This document shows positions 57,701 through 64,000 of a stretch of DNA of 64,000 bases, in pieces. The position numbers were made by a program, and so were the translations under genes. Position 1 is the stretch's first letter. The number at the start of each line of letters is the position of its first letter. The stretch comes from Manduca sexta (Eukaryota; Arthropoda; Insecta; Lepidoptera; Sphingidae). Below the pieces are notes generated by a model. The model made no database searches. It was not told the origin of the DNA and saw only the letters and a program-made list of their open reading frames with translations. The stretch lies in contig NC_051116.1 in the NCBI RefSeq assembly GCF_014839805.1, positions 7,855,556 through 7,919,555 of the forward strand, written 5' to 3'.

Positions 57701-60700
57701 ACGCGGTCAGGCAATGAGAAACAATTAAAAAAAACACAACGAAAAAGAAAATACTATTGGCAATGGGATTCAAATAAAATTTAAGAACAAAAAAAACATT
57801 AAGTAAAGTTTTTTTTACAATAAAAAAGAGAATACGTAATTAGTGGAGTAAAAATTATTTAAAAAAAAAAAGAAAAAATCAATAATGAAAACAAATAAAC
57901 AGCTTGAAATACGGATTAGGAAAAAAGTTTTTTTATAACCCCACCACCATACAACACTTAGCAAAGCGTCGTTCGTAGATCCTAGGTCCATCTAGCATCT
58001 GAACCTTTACATCCAGATTATTCTGCATTAGACTATGTAGAGAGTACGGAATGCAGTCTCGATTCGAGATTGGCTAATCGAGATCTCAGAGAATAATTTG
58101 GTATCAAGGCTGGGCCATTTTTTTCAACCAATACATTCGAAGACTCGAACGACATTTCAAAAAGAGATCGCCAAGCCCACGTGATTGAATCTCGAAAAAT
58201 AACTCGAGATCTCGCGAGAATGCATTCCTTTCATAGACCCTGGATCTTTTCCTTCCATATGAAAACATTCTACACTCTTAACCCTGCAGGATTGCGTAGC
58301 TTTGAATGTGTAATACCTGGTTCTGCGGCGGCATGGACGGATGGTGCATCGGAGGTGGAGGCACGAAGCCCTCGCCGCCATAACCCTCAGGGCCGTAGCC
58401 GCGCCCGTCGCGCTGTGAATATAATAAATATATTATAACGCTCCGAAGAAACATTCATATCCGCTGGAAAACTTGCTATAGTGGCCCACGTAAGTTTCGC
58501 GATCAGCCTGTACAGGCTACTACGGGACTACTACACCCTTGGTTGATAGTGTTGATTTGAAATGATAGTCCAGGATACGAGAGAATTCATATATTGATAA
58601 TTTGCTTATTGATAGTATGATACTGATGTTAGAACAGGAGCACGCACGACTTAATGCAGTCTGATTGCTTTGTGCACTGATCTTATAGGTGTAATAAAAG
58701 CATTGGTGTGGCGTAAAGCACTGACGCCGCAGTGCACTTACTGGGTAAGAGCTAACTCGTACACAACCTGTGTATATTCAATTTTAACAGGCGAGCATTG
58801 TCTTGACTAGCGAGAGGTAATCTCTCCTCAGTCAACTCTATCTGGACCCCACTCTGCTTACCAACAGGTGCAGTAGAATCACTGACGTAATTTTTTTTAG
58901 TAGTTGTTATTTATCGAAAATTGTTGAAGTGTTGTATTCTGTTGATTGTTACAATATTATGGTAAATAAATTACCAATAGTAACTTTTACGAGTCAAGCA
59001 ATACAATTCATGTTTACTGATGAACATTGCACGTGTTAGAATAAAACAAAAGCTGTGAGAGTATTTATGATATTCCTTTGCTATAAAAACACTGAGCATT
59101 TGACAGACCGAGGCAGTTGGTCGTGTATACTCGTATCGATCGGTTGGTTAGTGAATTATTTGTGAAAATATTTCTACAGACAATCACAGTTCATTCTTTT
59201 AATCAACTTGCTTATGCTCCTAACACACGCAATAATATTACAAATAGGCAATCATCCAAATCGATAGTATTACCAGAAATTATCAATTCAACGGCAATCT
59301 TGTAATGTACGGGATTAGTCTAAAGCCGTAGACATATAGGATAAGTTGTATATAGAGTTGAATATTACTTGATACGTATATAGATAGCTAGAGAAATAAC
59401 ACTAACATATACATATCATTTTGACATTGCATTACTAAATGAAACCACATACTATCATTGAAATGCGAATGACAGCACACAGGGCCATAAAAAAAAGCAA
59501 ACTGATTAATTAACCACATCAACGCACGATTAATTAATCAACACAGTCCGGAACGGAATTTTTACCGGTTTTCCGGACACTCCGGTTGATTAAACTCGCG
59601 TGGTTATTAACTGGGTCGGGTGTTATGTTTACTGTTCGCAACTCGAGTAAGAATGGTAAAAATTTTCGTTGATTGTGTTCATATTGAAGCGTGAAAAATT
59701 TATGGAATGCCTCAGTGGCTTTGTTGTATTGCTGTACTTCTGTGCTGGGATCTCAAGTTCGATTAATGGGTCAGGTAAAATTATGGGTTTTTCTGCTCGG
59801 ATACTAGAATTTGGGATTCATTTGGCCAAAATAAACGGCATGTAAATGTAGTATAATAACAAAGCCATGTGCCTGATTTGGTGAAAATAAATGTACCTAC
59901 AGTATAATATAGTTTTTATATTCTTATAGCTTAATAACAGACACAAACGTACCATATTTTAATACGAAAAAAAATATAAAGCCTTTTCTTACTAATTCAA
60001 AAAATGGAGGCGAAAGTTTTTGAAAATGTTAAGATGTTCGTTACAAGTAAACGCAAAAACAACTGAACTGATTTAAATGAAATTTGGCACAGGGGTAGAC
60101 CATAACCTGGATTAACACATAAGCTACTTTGTCGGATAAATCTTATTCGATGATTGAAAAACGTTCCCCAAATGAAATTTAATTATCATTACCGCTTCTA
60201 CGCGCATTTAGCAAGTTTTATACCAATTTTTTTTTGTACGTAAAGTTCTTATTAAAAGAAATGTATTATAATAAATTCTGCAATGCGTACGCGTCCTTAG
60301 ATACCGTTTAATATTCTTATATTGTGCGCGAAAGTAATATTGTTAAGGAAAATGTATCACAAATGTATTCCACACTTCAATTTAGTTAGAATCTTGAATT
60401 TGTATTAAATCTGCTGATTTATTAAAATTGAATGAATTACTTTTGTAAGCCTAATTAAATTACTATTACAAGGTCCTGTGTTAATTTTTACTTATATTAG
60501 AAAAGTTATAATTAAAATTTTCATGATGGTAAAAATTAGGAGACAATAAAGGTCCCTTCTTTATTAATTTTTCGGAATTATTGGAGGAATTTAACTAAAA
60601 AAGGCATAGAATTATTTGATATACTATATAATTAAATTTGTGCATAAAATATTGCATAGAAACTATTAATAGTGAGCCATCGATTTGACGTTGGTATGGC

Positions 60701-60880
60701 CTAAATAAATCAAAGGTTATTTAATTTACAAGTACAATTTAACACTTAAAAAAAATTACAGTGGCGGATTAAGAAATTTTCACGGGGGGTCATTACTTAC
60801 CGGGTGATGTGGCGGCGGTGGACCGTGTCTATCTTTCATCATACCGGGCGGCGGCGGCCCACCGCTCCCGTAGTCCATGT
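54551..60880 (-). CDS. sm: hnRNP L / smooth RNA-binding protein, 3' half (8 exons)
   Basis: Joined exons, in transcript order: 60880-60801, 58412-58317, 57621-57511, 57198-57077, 56205-56055, 55686-55568, 55276-55188, 54705-54551. All junctions are GT-AG and phases agree, giving 306 residues plus stop. Visible order: a Pro/Gly-rich linker (residues 1-64: GPPPPGMMKDRHGPPPPHHP, then FVPPPPMHHPSMPP), RRM3 (about 65-140: AVMMVYGLD, LFNLCCLYGNVVRIKFLK, GTAMVQMGDG), a PTB-like spacer (SPSFKDYVGNKNNRF), RRM4 (about 187-265: VLHFFNTPPDVSDEQL, SSSGLMEFQN, MKLCFSS), and a 41-residue Gln/Asn-rich tail ending MAEHEY. Family members are nuclear splicing regulators that bind CA-rich RNA; the fly orthologue is smooth. 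RRM1 and RRM2 must lie beyond the right edge. Exons are markedly GC-richer than the introns. Confidence 0.92.
55188..55276 (-). CDS. sm: hnRNP L exon 7
   Basis: 89 nt between ATTCCAG and GTGGGT. Encodes SSSGLMEFQNISQSVMAIMA and NHATIQHPG, the middle of RRM4. Confidence 0.92.
55568..55686 (-). CDS. sm: hnRNP L exon 6
   Basis: 119 nt between TTTCCAG and GTGACG. Encodes VLHFFNTPPDVSDEQLLQVF, then DYGVTPPHTISKFPLKSER, the first part of RRM4. Confidence 0.93.
56055..56205 (-). CDS. sm: hnRNP L exon 5
   Basis: 151 nt between GTGTACAG and GTAACA. Encodes FSKQAYLSEVMNPYPLPDKS and FKDYVGNKNNRFLTPASIHK, the segment linking RRM3 to RRM4, close to the vertebrate ...YKDFSESRNNRF... region. Confidence 0.93.
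56206..57076. other. hnRNP L intron
   Basis: 871 bp, AT-rich. No exon or repeat recognised inside. Confidence 0.5.
57077..57198 (-). CDS. sm: hnRNP L exon 4
   Basis: 122 nt between GTTCCAG and GTAAGT. Encodes IKFLKTKEGTAMVQMGDGVS and NLNNVTVGEYTLTL, the second half of RRM3. Confidence 0.93.
57511..57621 (-). CDS. sm: hnRNP L exon 3
   Basis: 111 nt (37 codons, phase 0 at both ends) between ACGTTAG and GTGAGT. Encodes GGPPQQGAVMMVYGLD and ADRLFNLCCLYGNVVR, the start of RRM3. Confidence 0.93.
57622..58316. other. hnRNP L intron
   Basis: 695 bp, AT-rich with A-tracts. Its 58050-58240 stretch repeats CTCGAGATCT-like motifs (TCGAGATCTC occurs twice in variants), with no exon seen. Confidence 0.4.
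58317..58412 (-). CDS. sm: hnRNP L exon 2 of visible part
   Basis: 96 nt (32 codons, phase 0) between ATTCACAG and GTATTA. Encodes RDGRGYGPEGYGGEGFVPPP and MHHPSMPPQNQ, a Gly/Pro-rich linker. Its frame-neutral length would allow skipping. Confidence 0.88.
58755..58880 (+). repeat. SINE-B copy, internally interrupted
   Basis: The head block GTGGCCCACGTAAGTTTCGC sits at 58482 and the tail (CACAACCTGTGTATATTC, CGAGAGGTAATCTCTCC, GACCCCACTCTGCTTACC) here, separated by about 225 bp of unrelated sequence. This suggests a later insertion or rearrangement. Confidence 0.6.
59700..59830 (+). repeat. SINE-D relic
   Basis: TGCCTCAGTGGCTTTG, a decayed B box AAGTTCGATTAATGGGTCAG, and GGGTTTTTCTGCTCGGATAC. 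Truncated in the body. Confidence 0.6.
60801..60880 (-). CDS. sm: hnRNP L exon 1 of visible part
   Basis: 80 nt between CTCCCCAG and GTAAGT. Encodes MDYGSGGPPPPGMMKDRHGP and PPPHHP after 2 nt of a split codon. The preceding exon is outside the window or unrecognised. Confidence 0.85.
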
Positions 60881-61591
60881 CTGGGGAGAGACCAATATGA
60901 AAACATAAATATATATGTATCACAAAAAGTACACATCAAATCTCCAATCGGTACACAATAACACATCCAAACATGCAAAAGGTAGGGTTACAAGCGCGGA
61001 TCACGAGTTTTGGGATGTAAAAAAGAAAAATGTCCTTATTTTATGCAGTACGTATTTAATTTTGAGATGTTAAAGATATTCGTAGGAATGAAAATGTTAT
61101 TTTAGAACTGTGAATATATGAATAATGCTTGTTGTTGATAAAGTAACATTATGTTTATATTACGCAATGCGGTTAATGTTGAAGATGACATTTTACACGT
61201 CGATTTTTGATACAGAGGCGGAAAGGACAATGGAAAACCAAACAAAAAATGGAAATAACACTAAGACAGAATTAACAAATATGCCAAGCATACAATATAT
61301 AGACTGATAATGCATTAAAGAATGTCACAGTTGATGTAAAGGAACAAGAGGAAAAATTGTGTACGTGCGGTACAAGGACCCATTTGTCCCCCACTGGATC
61401 CGCGCCCGTTCAGGAGAAGAAATGAAAGTCAAGTGTGTTTTTGTATTATGTATTTATTGTATATTTTAAGTACATTGTATACAATAATGTGTACATAGAA
61501 TAGAAAACGATTAGTAGAAAAATTCCATGCTTGAACACAGTTACTCGTGTATTATTAGTATTAATAAATATGTAGTTTAATTATAAAAAAA

Positions 61592-61748
61592 ACATCTCGT
61601 GTCTCAGGATGACGAGCGCAGTGAAATACCAAACAATATTTCGTAATTCAAGGTGTTGGATGGTGTTTTTACTGTTTATGGGCGGTTGTATCACTGACCA
61701 TCAGGTGAACGGCAAGCTCGTCTCGTCATTCAAAGCAATAAAAAAAAA
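61592..61748 (-). repeat. SINE-A fragment
   Basis: In reverse orientation, ACATCTCGTGTCTCAGGATG, GTAATTCAAGGTGTTGGATG and GGCAAGCTCGTCTCGTCATT show the 5' half of the family. Confidence 0.8.
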
Positions 61749-62370
61749 TTATCTCAGTAAAAAAATTATAAGAAACAGGGTTTCACATTTTTCGAAAATT
61801 CGTTAAGAAAACCTTACTTCACTATACATCCATCAAATATATTATCTATGACGTATTTTTTATATATCTTTTTCAGATATATAATTATAATTATAGTATA
61901 TCAGAAAGCAAATACCTATGTTGTTGTAATAGCGAATTTATTAGTAACACATTAGTGGTCAAAGTAAAGTATAATAAATCTACTTGCAAATCTGTGTTAT
62001 TTACTTGGACCCCTGTTTCCTTCGGTGTTGTATTACATACGGTGTCATGTTATATCGGTCGAGTTTGAAGCAATTACCACGATTAGTTTCTAAACTATAA
62101 CTTTACTAATAAACGTTACTAGAATAGTTAAATTAATCTGTATACAGTTAGAGAGATATCGCACGAAGGCAACCTGGTAAAGGTCTAAACCTACTTAGTA
62201 ATAGACTACGCCCATGCTTGGTAAAATAAAATTATTGTTTTATTTTATATATTACTTTATATGTCCAACAATGCGAACAATAAATAATTGTATGAAAACA
62301 ACATCAAAATTGTTTAAAAAGAAGTAAATCCTAATTCAAAACTTGCTGTAAGCAATAATTTAAATTAATT

Positions 62371-62600
62371 GGAGTTATCTAGTTATCTCTTTTACACTCG
62401 CACTGTTACACCCCATGACGTCACGCTTTACTATGTGCCTCTGTTCAACTTCTATCGACAAATCAACCCTAACAATAATTTACATAAGCCGGGGTTATCT
62501 AGCTATCTCTTTCACACTCGCACTGTTACACCCCATGACGTCACGCTTTACTATGTGCCTCTGTTAAACTTCTATTGAAATATCAACCCTAAATGAATAC
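62371..62600. repeat. 120-bp direct duplication with CRE palindrome
   Basis: The block starting GGAGTTATCTAGTTATCTCT (62371) repeats at 62491 with about ten substitutions over the first 90 bp. Both copies contain CCCCATGACGTCACGCTTTA, which includes TGACGTCA, the CREB/ATF palindrome. Both copies are intronic to the hnRNP L gene. Confidence 0.85.
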
Positions 62601-63020
62601 TAATTAAGTCAACTATTCCATTTAATTTATTAGTAAAAAAACACACACACGTCATTTCATGCCGCTAAGCACACGTATTTATTCCTTATTCTCATGCCGT
62701 ACCATTTTGGGACTGTTCTGGCGTGTGCTGGTTGATTTGACAGCTGTCATCGGCGCACGGTCTTGGCGCTGGCTGGGAGGGTACCGCGGTGGGATCTGCC
62801 GATATCAAAATCCTTAGTCCCTGCTCGTTGGAACACTTCTGTCTTCTGTGTTTGTGTTGTGATTTGTCTTCGTATCTTCTGTGTGGCTTTTGTTGTGACG
62901 TTGTACACAAATTATACACAACGGCGTGTTTTTAATTATTATAGCATACAATATGATGATCAGTGTGGTTTTTGATGGCATAATGTTTAGTATAAATCAG
63001 ATTCTTGTATGAGTTTAATC

Positions 63021-63200
63021 ACCGTACACAAAGTGTTAAAACCCGCCATAGTGGCCCACGTAAGTGTGTCGCGTTCCGGGATCAACCTGTGTATATCCGG
63101 TTCTAGCAGGTCGGCATAATTGTGTCGACTGTCGAGGGGTAATCATCTCTCATCAGTCGACAATCTATTGGACCCCATTCAACACGGTGCAGTGGGGACA
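63021..63200 (+). repeat. SINE-B copy
   Basis: It runs from CACCGTACACAAAGTGTTAA through GCCCACGTAAGTGTGTCGCG and CATAATTGTGTCGACTGTCG to GACCCCATTCAACACGGTGC. Lacks the CTGGTGGTAG head. Confidence 0.8.
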
Positions 63201-63324
63201 CTGCCCGCATAAAAAAGAATCACTTCGTTGTTGTTGAAAAATGTAAAAGAAACGTCTATAAAATAGAAAATACAATGAGTATAAAGAGTACTTGCAGACG
63301 GTATATGTCATATTTGTTTGCGAC

Positions 63325-63470
63325 TCCGTCTGCGTGAAAAAGTTTTTCTAGGATATAAAGTAATAGAGCTTACTATTAGTGATAAAAAATCAAAATCGGT
63401 TTAGTACTTCCTGATAATAGCGTATTCAAACAAAAAAACTCTTCAGCTTTATAATATTAGTATAGATTTA
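63325..63470 (-). repeat. Short dispersed repeat (family F), reverse
   Basis: TTATCACTAATAG-type sequence on the minus strand, and CAAAAAAACTCTTCAGCTTT followed by ATAATATTAGTATAG at its end. A further scrap, ACAAACTCTTCAGCTTTATG, lies at 63612. Confidence 0.5.
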
Positions 63471-64000
63471 AAAATAAAATTCAATCTTCGTATTCTGAAG
63501 TTTCTAAACATAAAAGAGAACAACTTGTTGCAACTGGAAGTGCCGACGCACAAACTTTGACTAAAAACTGTTAGATTTAATCGTTAATTCAAACAATAAG
63601 TTCAGAAAACATACAAACTCTTCAGCTTTATGGTTTAAATATAGATAGTCTCTCGGCATGTTTTTAATCAATGTAAAAGTAAACAGTTCCTTCTTAAAAT
63701 AAGGCAAGAACTATTCTCACAGTAGAAATAGGTAAAACGATTAATTGAGTGCAAACTTAACATTCTAACTCTGATAATCATCTCAGCAATCGTTTAATCT
63801 AACTTAATAGCAAAAGGACAGTTCAATTTTAACTGCAAACCATCAGAAGACGTCGCACTATCAGTTCTAACCCGTTCCCACTGAACCAATGGCTTTCCAA
63901 TATTTTAAAAGGTTCCTTAACGGTTCACCGAAATGCACTGACAGTTTGCTAACTTGTTTCGAGTTGAATGTAACTATTATCGCCATTGACTAAACCATTA

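Larger units (their letters stand above)
58413..60800. other. hnRNP L intron with SINE relics
   Basis: 2.4 kb. Contains a split SINE-B (58470-58530 and 58755-58880) and a SINE-D (59700-59830). The rest is AT-rich, and no further exon was recognised. Confidence 0.5.
60881..64000. other. Upstream intron of hnRNP L (partial)
   Basis: At least 3.1 kb. Holds SINE-A, SINE-B, family F and the 120-bp direct duplication. A GC-richer minus-strand frame (62919-62692) ends in a GLRILISADPTAVPSQPAPR-type segment. It is open and has an AG before and a GT after, but the pyrimidine tract is poor and nothing matches hnRNP L, so I do not call it an exon. Confidence 0.45.

Noticed and set aside
1..64000. CRISPR arrays, phage or bacterial operons, restriction or defence systems
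   Set aside because: No direct-repeat/spacer pattern, ribosome-binding sites or compact gene clusters. Introns, SINEs and low gene density show an animal nuclear genome.

Overview
The window looks like a piece of a butterfly or moth nuclear genome. It is AT-rich and intron-bearing, and it is dense with tRNA-derived SINE relics of the kind common in Lepidoptera, plus non-LTR retrotransposon fragments and a maT-type mariner. One gene is secure: the 3' half of an hnRNP L / smooth-type RNA-binding protein on the minus strand (eight coding exons between 60880 and 54551), whose 5' half lies beyond the right edge. Nothing bacterial, viral, CRISPR-like or operon-like is visible.

Layout. 1-15.8 kb is intergenic or intronic DNA with relics of four recurring SINE-like families (called A to D here), other retroposon fragments, a foldback element with about 150-bp arms (10149-11044), a possible TATA/Inr promoter (8853-8886) and a 500-N gap (13349-13848). 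15804-19131 is a 3.3-kb DNA transposon with near-perfect terminal repeats, subterminal ACGCTAAC motifs and a decayed gene that contains a 26-bp perfect hairpin. 19-30 kb is repeat-rich, with a lone 54-nt candidate exon (21021-21074) and a TATA-less Inr+DPE promoter feeding a non-coding exon (29244-29362). 30152-31452 is a 1.3-kb maT (DD37D) mariner with a twice-frameshifted transposase. 31.5-37.4 kb is SINE-rich and holds a 188-bp MITE (34379-34566) and a second 500-N gap (37362-37861). 37862-53655 is a tandem duplication of a unit of about 7.1-7.6 kb (two whole copies and the start of a third), bounded on both sides by 500-N gaps. Each whole copy carries a minus-strand LINE fragment, the same SINE relics, and a conserved TATA/Inr/start-codon/splice-donor arrangement that could be the first exon of a small secreted-protein gene. 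A third 500-N gap (53656-54155) separates the array from the hnRNP L gene (54.5-60.9 kb). 60.9-64 kb is an upstream intron of that gene with more SINEs and a 120-bp direct duplication containing the CRE palindrome TGACGTCA.

The parts do not form a pathway. The biology is one conserved splicing-regulator gene beside a repeat-rich, structurally unstable flank. The points most worth following up are the tandem array with its candidate small gene, the 15.8-19.1 kb transposon, and two hairpins that look like template-switch scars. Family assignments rest on reading motifs by eye; no alignment or database search was run.
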